64,000 nucleotides of DNA from Apostichopus japonicus (GCF_037975245.1 NC_092574.1:202001-266000), one strand, 5' to 3'. Numbered from the stretch's first letter, positions 45,601 through 61,258 are shown. The notes: a model not told the origin generated them from the letters alone. Numbers and translations are program-made.

Positions 45601-47112
45601 TTAGAAACGAACATAGATTTATATCAACTGCTGTCGTGGCGCGGTTGGTTGCTCTGTACCTCGAGAGCGTGACGTATTTTGGATCGCGGGCTCGAGACCA
45701 GGTAGGGGCAGTTTGCTTTTGCCGCGATCTCATACGGTCTCTGGAACTTTAAGTATTAGAAACGAACATAGATTTATATCAACTGCTGTCGTGGCGCGGT
45801 TGGTTGCTCTGTACCTCGAGAGCGTGACGATTTTTGGATCGCGGGCTCGAGACCAGGTGGGGGCAGTTTGCTTTTGCCGCGATCTCATACGGTCTCTGGA
45901 ACTTTAAGTATTAGAAACGAACATAGATTTATATCAACTGCTGTCGTGGCGCGGTTGGTTGCTCTGTACCTCGAGAGCGTGACGATTTTTGGATCGCGGG
46001 CTCGAGACCAGGTGGGGGCAGTTTGCTTTTGCCGCGATCTCATACGGTCTCTGGGAACTTTAAGTATTAGAAACGAACATAGATTTATATCAACTGCTGT
46101 CGTGGCGCGGTTGGTTGCTCTGTACCTCGAGAGCGTGACGATTTTTGGATCGCGGGCTCAAGACCAGGTGGGGGCAGTTTGCTTTTGCCGCGATCTCATA
46201 CGGTCTCGGGAACTTTAAGTATTAGAAACGAACATAGATTTATATCAACTGCTGTCGTGGCGCGGTTGGTTGCTCTGTACCTCGAGAGCGTGACGATTTT
46301 TGGATCGCGGGCTCGAGACCAGGTGGGGGCAGTTTGCTTTTGCCGCGATCTCATACGGTCTCTGGGAACTTTAAGTATTAGAAACGAACATAGATTTATA
46401 TCAACTGCTGTCGTGGCGCGGTTGGTTGCTCTGTACCTCGAGAGCGTGACGTATTTTGGATCGCGGGCTCGAGACCAGGTGGGGGCAGTTTGCTTTTGCC
46501 GCGATCTCATACGGTCTCTGGGAAATTTAAGTATTAGAAACGAACATAGATTTATATCAACTGCTGTCGTGGCGCGGTTGGTTGCTCTGTACCTCGAGAG
46601 CGTGACGATTTTTGGATCGCGGGCTCGAGACCAGGTGGGGGCAGTTTGCTTTTGCCGCGATCTCATACGGTCTCTGGGAACTTTAAGTATTAGAAACGAA
46701 CATAGATTTATATCAACTGCTGTCGTGGCGCGGTTGGTTGCTCTGTACCTCGAGAGCGTGACGTATTTTGGATCGCGGGCTCGAGACCAGGTGGGGGCAG
46801 TTTGCTTTTGCCGCGATCTCATACGGTCTCTGGGAACTTTAAGTATTAGAAACGAACATAGATTTATATCAACTGCTGTCGTGGCTCGGTTGGTTGCTCT
46901 GTACCTCGAGAGCGTGACGTATTTTGGATCGCGGGCTCGAGACCAGGTGGGGGCAGTTTGCTTTTGCCGCGATCTGGTACGGTCTCTGGAACTTTAAGTA
47001 TTAGAAACGAACATAGATTTATATCAACTGCTGTCGTGGCGCGGTTGGTTGCTCTGTACCTCGAGAGCGTGACGTATTTTGGATCGCGGGCTCGAGACCA
47101 GGTGGGGGCAGT

Positions 47113-50100
47113 TTGCTTTTGCCGCGATCTGGTACGGTCTCTGGAACTTTAAGTATTAGAAACGAACATAGATTTATATCAACTGCTGTCGTGGCGCGGT
47201 TGGTTGCTCTGTACCTCGAGAGCGTGACGTATTTTGGATCGCGGGCTCGAGACCAGGTTGGGGCAGTTTGCTTTTGCTGCGATCTGGTACGGTCTCTGGA
47301 ACTTTAAGTATTAGAAACGAACATAGATTTATATCAACTGCTGTCGTGGCGCGGTTGGTTGCTCTGTACCTCGAGAGCGTGACGTATTTTGGATCGCGGG
47401 CTCGAGACCAGGTGAGGGCAGTTTGCTTTTGCCGCGATCTCATACGGTCTCTGGAACTTTAAGTATTAGAAACGAACATAGATTTATATCAACTGCTGTC
47501 GTGGCGCGGTTGGTTGCTCTGTACCTCGAGAGCGTGACGTATTTTGGATCGCGGGCTCGAGACCAGGTGGGGGCAGTTTGCTTTTGCCGCGATCTCATAC
47601 GGTCTCTGGAACTTTAAGTATTAGAAACGAACATAGATTTATATCAACTGCTGTCGTGGCGCGGTTGGTTGCTCTGTACCTCGAGAGCGTGACGTATTTT
47701 GGATCGCGGGCTCGAGACCAGGTGGGGGCAGTTTGCTTTTGCCGCGATCTGGTACGGTCTCTGGAACTTTAAGTATTAGAAACGAACATAGATTTATATC
47801 AACTGCTGTCGTGGCGCGGTTGGTTGCTCTGTACCTCGAGAGCGTGACGTATTTTGGATCGCGGGCTCGAGACCAGGTGGGGGCAGTTTGCTTTTGCCGC
47901 GATCTGGTACGGTCTCTGGAACTTTAAGTATTAGAAACGAACATAGATTTATATCAACTGCTGTCGTGGCGCGGTTGGTTGCTCTGTACCTCGAGAGCGT
48001 GACGTATTTTGGATCGCGGGCTCGAGACCAGGTGGGGGCAGTTTGCTTTTGCCGCGATCTCATACGGTCTCTGGAACTTTAAGTATTAGAAACGAACATA
48101 GATTTATATCAACTGCTGTCGTGGCGCGGTTGGTTGCTCTGTACCTCGAGAGCGTGACGTATTTTGGATCGCGGGCTCGAGACCAGGTGGGGGCAGTTTG
48201 CTTTTGCCGCGATCTCATACGGTCTCTGGGAACTTTAAGTATTAGAAACGAACATAGATTTATATCAACTTCTGTCGTGGCCCGGTTGGTTGCTCTGTAC
48301 CTCGAGAGCGTGACGTATTTTGGATCGCGGGCTCGAGACCAGGTGGGGGCAGTTTGCTTTTGCCGCGATCTCATACGGTCTCTGGAAACTTTAAGTATTA
48401 GAAACGAACATAGATTTATATCAACTGCTGTCGTGGCGCGGTTGGTTGCTCTGTACCTCGAGAGCGTGACGTATTTTGGATCGCGGGCTCGAGACCAGGT
48501 GGGGGCAGTTTGCTTTTGCCGCGATCTCATACGGTCTCTGGGAACTTTAAGTATTAGAAACGAACATACATTTATATCAACTTCTGTCGTGGCGCGGTTG
48601 GTTGCTCTGTACCTCGAGAGCGTGACGTATTTTGGATCGCGGGCTCAAGACCAGGTGGGGGCAGTTTGCTTTTGCCGCGATCTCATACGGTCTCTGGGAA
48701 CTTTAAGTATTAGAAACGAACATAGATTTATATCAACTGCTGTCGTGGCGCGGTTGGTTGCTCTGTACCTCGAGAGCGTGACGTATTTTGGATCGCGGGC
48801 TCGAGACCAGGTGGGGGCAGTTTGCTTTTGCCGCGATCTCATACGGTCTCGGGAACTTTAAGTATTAGAAACGAACATAGATTTATATCAACTGCTGTCG
48901 TGGCGCGGTTGGTTGCTCTGTACCTCGAGAGCGTGACGTATTTTGGATCGCGGGCTCGAGACCAGGTGGGGGCAGTTTGCTTTTGCCGCGATCTCATACG
49001 GTCTCTGGAACTTTAAGTATTAGAAAAGAACATAGATTTATATCAACTGCTGTCGTGGCGCGGTTGGTTGCTCTGTACCTCGAGAGCGTGACGTATTTTG
49101 GATCGCGGGCTCGAGACCAGGTGGGGGCAGTTTGCTTTTGCCGCGATCTCATACGGTCTCTGGAAACTTTAAGTATTAGAAACGAACATAGATTTATATC
49201 AACTGCTGTCGTGGCGCGGTTGGTTGCTCTGTACCTCGAGAGCGTGACGTATTTTGGATCGCGGGCTCGAGACCAGGTGGGGGCAGTTTGCTTTTGCCGC
49301 GATCTCATACGGTCTCTGGGAACTTTAAGTATTAGAAACGAACATAGATTTATATCAACTGCTGTCGTGGCGCGGTTGGTTGCTCTGTACCTCGAGAGCG
49401 TGACGTATTTTGGATCGCGGGCTCGAGACCAGGTGGGGGCAGTTTGCTTTTGCCGCGATCTGGTACGGTCTCTGGGAACTTTAAGTATTAGAAACGAACA
49501 TAGATTTTTATCAACTGCTGTCGTGGCCCGGTTGGTTGCTCTGTACCTCGAGAGCGTGACGTACTTTGGATCGCGGGCTCGAGACTAGGTGGGGGCAGTT
49601 TGCTTTTGCCGGGTTCTTATACGGTCTCTGGGAACTTTAAGTATTAGAAACGAACATAGATTTATATCAACTGCTGTCGTGGCGCGGTTGGTTGCTCTGT
49701 ACCTCGAGAGCGTGACGTATTTTGGATCGCGGGCTCGAGACCAGGTTGGGGCAGTTTGCTTTTGCTGCGATCTGGTACGGTTTCTGGAACTTTAAGTATT
49801 AGAAACGAACATAGATTTATATCAACTGCTGTCGTGGCGCGGCTGGTTGCTCTGTACCTCGAGAGCGTGACGTATTTTGGATCGCGGGCTCGAGACCAGG
49901 TGGGGGCAGTTTGCTTTTGCCGCGATCTCATACGGTCTCGGGAACTTTAAGTATTAGAAACGAACATAGATTTATATCAACTGCTGTCGTGGCGCGGTTG
50001 GTTGCTCTGTACCTCGAGAGCGTGACGTATTTTGGATCGCGGGCTCGAGACCAGGTGGGGGCAGTTTGCTTTTGCAGCGATCTCATACGGTCTCTGGAAC

Positions 50101-53100
50101 TTTAAGTATTAGAAACGAACATAGATTTATATCAACTGCTGTCGTGGCGCGGTTGGTTGCTCTGTACCTCGAGAGCGTGACGTATTTTGGATCGCGGGCT
50201 CGAGACCAGGTGGGGGCAGTTTGCTTTTGCCGCGATCTCATACGGTCTCTGGAACTTTAAGTATTAGAAACGAACATAGATTTATATCAACTGCTGTCGT
50301 GGCGCGGTTGGTTGCTCTGTACCTCGAGAGCGTGACGTATTTTGGATCGCGGGCTCGAGACCAGGTGGGGGCAGTTTGCTTTTGCCGCGATCTCATACGG
50401 TCTCTTGGAACTTTAAGTATTAGAAACGAACATAGATTTATATCAACTGCTGTCGTGGCGCGGTTGGTTGCTCTGTACCTCGAGAGCGTGACGATTTTTG
50501 GATCGCGGGCTCAAGACCAGGTGGGGGCAGTTTGCTTTTGCCGCGATCTCATACGGTCTCGGGAACTTTAAGTATTAGAAACGAACATAGATTTATATCA
50601 ACTGCTGTCGTGGCGCGGTTGGTTGCTCTGTACCTCGAGAGCGTGACGATTTTTGGATCGCGGGCTCGAGACCAGGTGGGGGCAGTTTGCTTTTGCCGCG
50701 ATCTCATGCGGTCTCTGGGAACTTTAAGTATTAGAAACGAACATAGATTTATATCAACTGCTGTCGTGGCGCGGTTGGTTGCTCTGTACCTCGAGAGCGT
50801 AACGATTTTTCGATCGCGGGCTCGAGACCACGTGGGGGCAGTTTGCTTTTGCCGCGATCTAGTACGGTCTCTGGGAACTTTAAGTATTAGAAACGAACAT
50901 AGATTTTTATCAACTGCTGTCGTGGCCCGGTTGGTTGCTCTGTACCTCGAGAGCGTGACGTACTTTGGATCGCGGGCTCGAGACTAGGTGGGGGCAGTTT
51001 GCTTTTGCCGGGTTCTTATACGGTCTCTGGGAACTTTAAGTATTAGAAACGAACATAGATTTATATCAACTGCTGTCGTGGCGCGGTTGGTTGCTCTGTA
51101 CCTCGAGAGCGTGACGTATTTTGGATCGCGGGCTCGAGACCAGGTTGGGGCAGTTTGCTTTTGCTGCGATCTGGTACGGTTTCTGGAACTTTAAGTATTA
51201 GAAACGAACATAGATTTATATCAACTGCTGTCGTGGCGCGGCTGGTTGCTCTGTACCTCGAGAGCGTGACGTATTTTGGATCGCGGGCTCGAGACCAGGT
51301 GGGGGCAGTTTGCTTTTGCCGCGATCTCATACGGTCTCGGGAACTTTAAGTATTAGAAACGAACATAGATTTATATCAACTGCTGTCGTGGCGCGGTTGG
51401 TTGCTCTGTACCTCGAGAGCGTGACGTATTTTGGATCGCGGGCTCGAGACCAGGTGGGGGCAGTTTGCTTTTGCCGCGATCTCATACGGTCTCTGGAACT
51501 TTAAGTATTAGAAACGAACATAGATTTATATCAACTGCTGTCGTGGCGCGGTTGGTTGCTCTGTACCTCGAGAGCGTGACGTATTTTGGATCGCGGGCTC
51601 GAGACCAGGTGGGGGCAGTTTGCTTTTGCCGCGATCTCATACGGTCTCGGGAACTTTAAGTATTAGAAACGAACATAGATTTATATCAACTGCTGTCGTG
51701 GCGCGGTTGGTTGCTCTGTACCTCGAGAGCGTGACGTATTTTGGATCGCGGGCTCGAGACCAGGTGGGGGCAGTTTGCTTTTGCCGCGATCTCATACGGT
51801 CTCTGGAACTTTAAGTATTAGAAACGAACATAGATTTATATCAACTGCTGTCGTGGCGCGGTTGGTTGCTCTGTACCTCGAGAGCGTGACGTATTTTGGA
51901 TCGCGGGCTCGAGACCAGGTGGGGGCAGTTTGCTTTTGCCGCGATCTCATACGGTCTCTGGAACTTTAAGTATTAGAAACGAACATAGATTTATATCAAC
52001 TGCTGTCGTGGCGCGGTTGGTTGCTCTGTACCTCGAGAGCGTGACGTATTTTGGATCGCGGGCTCGAGACCAGGTGGGGGCAGTTTGCTTTTGCCGCGAT
52101 CTCATACGGTCTCTGGGAACTTTAAGTATTAGAAACGAACATAGATTTATATCAACTGCTGTCGTGGCGCGGTTGGTTGCTCTGTACCTCGAGAGCGTGA
52201 CGATTTTTGGATCGCGGGCTCGAGACCAGGTGGGGGCAGTTTGCTTTTGCCGCGATCTCATACGGTCTCGGGAACTTTAAGTATTAGAAACGAACATAGA
52301 TTTATATCAACTGCTGTCGTGGCGCGGTTGGTTGCTCTGTACCTCGAGAGCGTGACGATTTTTGGATCGCGGGCTCGAGACCAGGTGGGGGCAGTTTGCT
52401 TTTGCCGCGATCTCATGCGGTCTCTGGGAACTTTAAGTATTAGAAACGAACATAGATTTATATCAACTGCTGTCGTGGCGCGGTTGGTTGCTCTGTACCT
52501 CGAGAGCGTGACGTATTTTGGATCGCGGGCTCGAGACCAGGTGGGGGCAGTTTGCTTTTGCCGTGTTCTTTTAGGGTCTCTGGAACTTTAAGTATTAGAA
52601 ACGAACATAGATTTATATCAACTGCTGTCGTGGCGCGGTTGGTTGCTCTGTACCTCGAGAGCGTGACGTATTTTGGATCGCGGGCTCGAGACCAGGTGGG
52701 GGCAGTTTGCTTTTGACGCGATCTCATACGGTCTCTGGGAAATTTAAGTATTAGAAACGAACATAGATTTATATCAACTGCTGTCGTGGCGCGGTTGGTT
52801 GCTCTGTACCTCGAGAGCGTGACGATTTTTGGATCGCGGGCTCGAGACCAGGTGGGGGCAGTTTGCTTTTGCCGCGATCTCATACGGTCTCTGGGAACTT
52901 TAAGTATTAGAAACGAACATAGATTTATATCAACTGCTGTCGTGGCGCGGTTGGTTGCTCTGTACCTCGAGAGCGTGACGTATTTTGGATCGCGGGCTCG
53001 AGACCAGGTGGGGGCAGTTTGCTTTTGCCGCGATCTCATACGGTCTCTGGGAACTTTAAGTATTAGAAACGAACATAGATTTATATCAACTGCTGTCGTG

Positions 53101-56100
53101 GCTCGGTTGGTTGCTCTGTACCTCGAGAGCGTGACGTATTTTGGATCGCGGGCTCGAGACCAGGTGGGGGCAGTTTGCTTTTGCCGCGATCTGGTACGGT
53201 CTCTGGAACTTTAAGTATTAGAAACGAACATAGATTTATATCAACTGCTGTCGTGGCGCGGTTGGTTGCTCTGTACCTCGAGAGCGTGACGTATTTTGGA
53301 TCGCGGGCTCGAGACCAGGTGGGGGCAGTTTGCTTTTGCCGCGATCTGGTACGGTCTCTGGAACTTTAAGTATTAGAAACGAACATAGATTTATATCAAC
53401 TGCTGTCGTGGCGCGGTTGGTTGCTCTGTACCTCGAGAGCGTGACGTATTTTGGATCGCGGGCTCGAGACCAGGTTGGGGCAGTTTGCTTTTGCTGCGAT
53501 CTGGTACGGTCTCTGGAACTTTAAGTATTAGAAACGAACATAGATTTATATCAACTGCTGTCGTGGCGCGGTTGGTTGCTCTGTACCTCGAGAGCGTGAC
53601 GTATTTTGGATCGCGGGCTCGAGACCAGGTGAGGGCAGTTTGCTTTTGCCGCGATCTCATACGGTCTCTGGAACTTTAAGTATTAGAAACGAACATAGAT
53701 TTATATCAACTGCTGTCGTGGCGCGGTTGGTTGCTCTGTACCTCGAGAGCGTGACGTATTTTGGATCGCGGGCTCGAGACCAGGTGGGGGCAGTTTGCTT
53801 TTGCCGCGATCTCATACGGTCTCTGGAACTTTAAGTATTAGAAACGAACATAGATTTATATCAACTGCTGTCGTGGCGCGGTTGGTTGCTCTGTACCTCG
53901 AGAGCGTGACGTATTTTGGATCGCGGGCTCGAGACCAGGTGGGGGCAGTTTGCTTTTGCCGCGATCTGGTACGGTCTCTGGAACTTTAAGTATTAGAAAC
54001 GAACATAGATTTATATCAACTGCTGTCGTGGCGCGGTTGGTTGCTCTGTACCTCGAGAGCGTGACGTATTTTGGATCGCGGGCTCGAGACCAGGTGGGGG
54101 CAGTTTGCTTTTGCCGCGATCTGGTACGGTCTCTGGAACTTTAAGTATTAGAAACGAACATAGATTTATATCAACTGCTGTCGTGGCGCGGTTGGTTGCT
54201 CTGTACCTCGAGAGCGTGACGTATTTTGGATCGCGGGCTCGAGACCAGGTGGGGGCAGTTTGCTTTTGCCGCGATCTCATACGGTCTCTGGAACTTTAAG
54301 TATTAGAAACGAACATAGATTTATATCAACTGCTGTCGTGGCGCGGTTGGTTGCTCTGTACCTCGAGAGCGTGACGTATTTTGGATCGCGGGCTCGAGAC
54401 CAGGTGGGGGCAGTTTGCTTTTGCCGCGATCTCATACGGTCTCTGGGAACTTTAAGTATTAGAAACGAACATAGATTTATATCAACTTCTGTCGTGGCCC
54501 GGTTGGTTGCTCTGTACCTCGAGAGCGTGACGTATTTTGGATCGCGGGCTCGAGACCAGGTGGGGGCAGTTTGCTTTTGCCGCGATCTCATACGGTCTCT
54601 GGAAACTTTAAGTATTAGAAACGAACATAGATTTATATCAACTGCTGTCGTGGCGCGGTTGGTTGCTCTGTACCTCGAGAGCGTGACGTATTTTGGATCG
54701 CGGGCTCGAGACCAGGTGGGGGCAGTTTGCTTTTGCCGCGATCTCATACGGTCTCTGGGAACTTTAAGTATTAGAAACGAACATAGATTTATATCAACTT
54801 CTGTCGTGGCGCGGTTGGTTGCTCTGTACCTCGAGAGCGTGACGTATTTTGGATCGCGGGCTCAAGACCAGGTGGGGGCAGTTTGCTTTTGCCGCGATCT
54901 CATACGGTCTCTGGGAACTTTAAGTATTAGAAACGAACATAGATTTATATCAACTGCTGTCGTGGCGCGGTTGGTTGCTCTGTACCTCGAGAGCGTGACG
55001 TATTTTGGATCGCGGGCTCGAGACCAGGTGGGGGCAGTTTGCTTTTGCCGCGATCTCATACGGTCTCGGGAACTTTAAGTATTAGAAACGAACATAGATT
55101 TATATCAACTGCTGTCGTGGCGCGGTTGGTTGCTCTGTACCTCGAGAGCGTGACGTATTTTGGATCGCGGGCTCGAGACCAGGTGGGGGCAGTTTGCTTT
55201 TGCCGCGATCTCATACGGTCTCTGGAACTTTAAGTATTAGAAAAGAACATAGATTTATATCAACTGCTGTCGTGGCGCGGTTGGTTGCTCTGTACCTCGA
55301 GAGCGTGACGTATTTTGGATCGCGGGCTCGAGACCAGGTGGGGGCAGTTTGCTTTTGCCGCGATCTCATACGGTCTCTGGAAACTTTAAGTATTAGAAAC
55401 GAACATAGATTTATATCAACTGCTGTCGTGGCGCGGTTGGTTGCTCTGTACCTCGAGGAGCGTGACGTATTTTGGATCGCGGGCTCGAGACCAGGTGGGG
55501 GCAGTTTGCTTTTGCCGCGATCTCATACGGTCTCTGGGAACTTTAAGTATTAGAAACGAACATAGATTTATATCAACTGCTGTCGTGGCGCGGTTGGTTG
55601 CTCTGTACCTCGAGAGCGTGACGTATTTTGGATCGCGGGCTCGAGACCAAGTGGGGGCAGTTTGCTTTTGCCGCGATCTGGTACGGTCTCTGGGAACTTT
55701 AAGTATTAGAAACGAACATAGATTTTTATCAACTGCTGTCGTGGCCCGGTTGGTTGCTCTGTACCTCGAGAGCGTGACGTACTTTGGATCGCGGGCTCGA
55801 GACTAGGTGGGGGCAGTTTGCTTTTGCCGGGTTCTTATACGGTCTCTGGGAACTTTAAGTATTAGAAACGAACATAGATTTATATCAACTGCTGTCGTGG
55901 CGCGGTTGGTTGCTCTGTACCTCGAGAGCGTGACGTATTTTGGATCGCGGGCTCGAGACCAGGTTGGGGCAGTTTGCTTTTGCTGCGATCTGGTACGGTT
56001 TCTGGAACTTTAAGTATTAGAAACGAACATAGATTTATATCAACTGCTGTCGTGGCGCGGCTGGTTGCTCTGTACCTCGAGAGCGTGACGTATTTTGGAT

Positions 56101-57260
56101 CGCGGGCTCGAGACCAGGTGGGGGCAGTTTGCTTTTGCCGCGATCTCATACGGTCTCGGGAACTTTAAGTATTAGAAACGAACATAGATTTATATCAACT
56201 GCTGTCGTGGCGCGGTTGGTTGCTCTGTACCTCGAGAGCGTGACGTATTTTGGATCGCGGGCTCGAGACCAGGTGGGGGCAGTTTGCTTTTGCCGCGATC
56301 TCATACGGTCTCTGGAACTTTAAGTATTAGAAACGAACATAGATTTATATCAACTGCTGTCGTGGCGCGGTTGGTTGCTCTGTACCTCGAGAGCGTGACG
56401 TATTTTGGATCGCGGGCTCGAGACCAGGTGGGGGCAGTTTGCTTTTGCCGCGATCTCATACGGTCTCTGGAACTTTAAGTATTAGAAAAGAACATAGATT
56501 TATATCAACTGCTGTCGTGGCGCGGTTGGTTGCTCTGTACCTCGAGAGCGTGACGTATTTTGGATCGCGGGCTCGAGACCAGGTGGGGGCAGTTTGCTTT
56601 TGCCGCGATCTCATACGGTCTCTGGAAACTTTAAGTATTAGAAACGAACATAGATTTATATCAACTGCTGTCGTGGCGCGGTTGGTTGCTCTGTACCTCG
56701 AGAGCGTGACGTATTTTGGATCGCGGGCTCGAGACCAGGTGGGGGCAGTTTGCTTTTGCCGCGATCTCATACGGTCTCTGGGAACTTTAAGTATTAGAAA
56801 CGAACATAGATTTATATCAACTGCTGTCGTGGCGCGGTTGGTTGCTCTGTACCTCGAGAGCGTGACGTATTTTGGATCGCGGGCTCGAGACCAGGTGGGG
56901 GCAGTTTGCTTTTGCCGCGATCTGGTACGGTCTCTGGGAACTTTAAGTATTAGAAACGAACATAGATTTTTATCAACTGCTGTCGTGGCCCGGTTGGTTG
57001 CTCTGTACCTCGAGAGCGTGACGTACTTTGGATCGCGGGCTCGAGACTAGGTGGGGGCAGTTTGCTTTTGCCGGGTTCTTATACGGTCTCTGGGAACTTT
57101 AAGTATTAGAAACGAACATAGATTTATATCAACTGCTGTCGTGGCGCGGTTGGTTGCTCTGTACCTCGAGAGCGTGACGTATTTTGGATCGCGGGCTCGA
57201 GACCAGGTTGGGGCAGTTTGCTTTTGCTGCGATCTGGTACGGTTTCTGGAACTTTAAGTA
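47113..57260 (+). repeat. Nested duplications of 40, 31, 9 and 8 monomers
   Basis: The stretch from 47,113 is repeated 6217 bp later (53,330): both have GCTTTTGCTGCGATCTGG, then GGTGAGGGCAG, then CAACTTCTGTCGTGGCCCGG in the same order. A smaller block with ATAGATTTTTATCAACT, GACGTACTTTGG, GACTAGGTGG and GGTTTCTGGAAC occurs at about 49,500, 50,900, 55,720 and 56,965, that is, 1399, 4819 and 1244 bp apart. Confidence 0.75.
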
Positions 57261-60200
57261 TTAGAAACGAACATAGATTTATATCAACTGCTGTCGTGGC
57301 GCGGCTGGTTGCTCTGTACCTCGAGAGCGTGACGTATTTTGGATCGCGGGCTCGAGACCAGGTGGGGGCAGTTTGCTTTTGCCGCGATCTCATACGGTCT
57401 CGGGAACTTTAAGTATTAGAAACGAACATAGATTTATATCAACTGCTGTCGTGGCGCGGTTGGTTGCTCTGTACCTCGAGAGCGTGACGTATTTTGGATC
57501 GCGGGCTCGAGACCAGGTGGGGGCAGTTTGCTTTTGCCGCGATCTCATACGGTCTCTGGAACTTTAAGTATTAGAAACGAACATAGATTTATATCAACTG
57601 CTGTCGTGGCGCGGTTGGTTGCTCTGTACCTCGAGAGCGTGACGTATTTTGGATCGCGGGCTCGAGACCAGGTGGGGGCAGTTTGCTTTTGCCGCGATCT
57701 CATACGGTCTCTGGAACTTTAAGTATTAGAAACGAACATAGATTTATATCAACTGCTGTCGTGGCGCGGTTGGTTGCTCTGTACCTCGAGAGCGTGACGT
57801 ATTTTGGATCGCGGGCTCGAGACCAGGTGGGGGCAGTTTGCTTTTGCCGCGATCTGGTACGGTCTCTGGAACTTTAAGTATTAGAAACGAACATAGATTT
57901 ATATCAACTGCTGTCGTGGCGCGGTTGGTTGCTCTGTACCTCGAGAGCGTGACGTATTTTGGATCGCGGGCTCGAGACCAGGTGGGGGCAGTTTGCTTTT
58001 GCCGCGATCTCATACGGTCTCTGGAACTTTAAGTATTAGAAACGAACATAGATTTATATCAACTGCTGTCGTGGCGCGCTTGGTTGCTCTGTACCTCGAG
58101 AGCGTGACGTATTTTGGATCGCGGGCTCGAGACCAGGTGGGGGCAGTTTGCTTTTGCCGCGATCTCATACGGTCTCTGGGAACTTTAAGTATTAGAAACG
58201 AACATAGATTTATATCAACTGCTGTCGTGGCCCGGTTGGTTGCTCTGTACCTCGAGAGCGTGACGTATTTTGGATCGCGGGCTCGAGACCAGGTGGGGGC
58301 AGTTTGCTTTTGCCGCGATCTCATACGGTCTCTGGGAACTTTAAGTATTAGAAACGAACATAGATTTATATCAACTGCTGTCGTGGCGCGGTTGGTTGCT
58401 CTGTACCTCGAGAGCGTGACGTATTTTGGATCGCGGGCTCGAGACCAGGTGGGGGCAGTTTGCTTTTGCCGCGATCTCATACGGTCTCGGGAACTTTAAG
58501 TATTAGAAACGAACATAGATTTATATCAACTGCTGTCGTGGCGCGGTTGGTTGCTCTGTACCTCGAGAGCGTGACGTATTTTGGATCGCGGGCTCGAGAC
58601 CAGGTGGGGGCAGTTTGCTTTTGCCGCGATCTCATACGGTCTCGGGAACATTAAGTATTAGAAACGAACATAGATTTATATCAACTGCTGTCGTGGCGCG
58701 GTTGGTTGCTCTGTACCTCGAGAGCGTGACGTATTTTGGATCGCGGGCTCGAGACCAGGTGGGGGCAGTTTGCTTTTGCCGCGATCTCATACGGTCTCTG
58801 GAACTTTAAGTATTAGAAAAGAACATAGATTTATATCAACTGCTGTCGTGGCGCGGTTGGTTGCTCTGTACCTCGAGAGCGTGACGTATTTTGGATCGCG
58901 GGCTCGAGACCAGGTGGGGGCAGTTTTCTTTGCCGCGATCTCATACGGTCTCTGGAAACTTTAAGTATTAGAAACGAACATAGATTTATATCAACTGCTG
59001 TCGTGGCGCTGTTGGTTGCTCTGTACCTCGAGAGCGTGACGTATTTTGGATCGCGGGCTCGAGACCAGGTGGGGGCAGTTTGCTTTTGCCGCGATCTCAT
59101 ACGGTCTCTGGGAACTTTAAGTATTAGAAACGAACATAGATTTATATCAACTGCTGTCGTGGCGCGGTTGGTTGCTCTGTACCTCGAGAGCGTGACGTAT
59201 TTTGGATCGCGGGCTCGAGACCAGGTTGGGCAGTTTGCTTTTGCAGGGTTCTTATACGGTCTCTGGAGCTTTAAGTATTAGAAACGAACATAGATTTAAA
59301 TCAACTGCTGTCGTGGCGCGGTTGGTTGCTCTGTACCTCGAGAGCGTGACGTATTTTGGATCGCGGGCTCGAGACCAGGTGGGGCAGTTTGCTTTTGCCG
59401 CGATCTCATACGGTCTCTGGGAACTTTAAGTATTAGAAACGAACATAGATTTATATCAACTGCTGTCGTGGCGCGGTTGGTTGCTCTGTACCTCGAGAGC
59501 GTGACGTATTTTGGATCGCGGGCTCGAGACCAGGTGGGGGCAGTTTGCTTTTGCCGCGATCTCATACGGTCTCTGGGCAATTTAAGTATTAGAAACGAAC
59601 ATAGATTTATATCAACTGCTGTCGTGGCGCGGTTGGTTGCTCTGTACCTCGAGAGCGTGACGATTTTTGGATCGCGGGCTCGAGACCAGGTGGGGGCAGT
59701 TTGCTTTTGCCGCGATCTCATACGGTCTTTGGGAAATTTAAGTATTAGAAACGAACATAGATTTATATCAACTGCTGTCGTGGCGCGGTTGGTTGCTCTG
59801 TACCTCGAGAGCGTGACGATTTTTGGATCGCGGGCTCGAGACCAGGTGGGGGCAGTTTGCTTTTGCCGCGATCTCATACGGTCTCTGGGAAATTTAAGTA
59901 TTAGAAACGAACATAGATTTATATCAACTGCTGTCGTGGCGCGGTTGGTTGCTCTGTACCTCGAGAGCGTGACGATTTTTGGATCGCGGGCTCGAGACCA
60001 GGTGGGGGCAGTTTGCTTTTGCCGCGATCTCATACGGTCTCTGGGAACTTTAAGTATTAGAAACGAACATAGATTTATATCAACTGCTGTCGTGGCGCTG
60101 TTGGTTGCTCTGTACCTCGAGAGCGTGACGATTTTTGGATCGCGGGCTCGAGACCAGGTGGGGGCAGTTTGCTTTTGCCGCGATCTGATACGGTCTCTGG

Positions 60201-61258
60201 GAACTTTAAGTATTAGAAACGAACATAGATTTATATCAACTGCTGTCGTGGCGCTGTTGGTTGCTCTGTACCTCGAGAGCGTGACGATTTTTGGATCGCG
60301 GGCTCGAGACCAGGTGGGGGCAGTTTGCTTTTGCCGCGATCTCATACGGTCTCTGGGAACTTTAAGTATTAGAAACGAACATAGATTTATATCAACTGCT
60401 GTCGTGGCGCGGTTGGTTGCTCTGTACCTCGAGAGCGTGACGATTTTTGGATCGCGGGCTCGAGACCAGGTGGGGGCAGTTTGCTTTTGCCGCGATCTCA
60501 TACGGTCTCTGGGAACTTTAAGTATTAGAAACGAACATAGATTTATATCAACTGCTGTCGTGGCGCGGTTGGTTGCTCTGTACCTCGAGAGCGTGACGAT
60601 TTTTGGATCGCGGGCTCGAGACCAGGTGGGGGCAGTTTGCTTTTGCCGCGATCTTATACGGTCTCTGGGAACTTTAAGTATTAGAAACGAACATAGATTT
60701 ATATCAACTGCTGTCGTGGCGCGGTTGGTTGCTCTGTACCTCGAGAGCGTGACGATTTTTGGATCGCGGGCTCGAGACCAGGTGGGGGCAGTTTGCTTTT
60801 GCCGCGATCTCATACGGTCTCTGGGAACTTTAAGTATTAGAAACGAACATAGATTTATATCAACTGCTGTCGTGGCGCGGTTGGTTGCTCTGTACCTCGA
60901 GAGCGTGACGATTTTTCGATCGCGGGCTCGAGACCAGGTGGGGGCAGTTTGCTTTTGCCGCGATCTCATACGGTCTCTGGGAACTTTAAGTATTAGAAAC
61001 GAACATAGATTTATATCAACTGCTGTCGTGGCGCGGTTGGTTGCTCTGTACCTCGAGAGCGTGACGTATTTTGGATCGCGGGCTCGAGACCAGGTGGGGC
61101 AGTTTGCTTTTGCCGCGATCTGGTACGGTCTCTGGAACTTTAAGTATTAGAAACGAACATAGATTGATATCAACTGCTGTCGTGGCGCGGTTGGTTGCTC
61201 TGTACCTCGAGAGCGTGACGTATTTTGGATCGCGGGCTCGAGACCAGGTGGGGGCAGT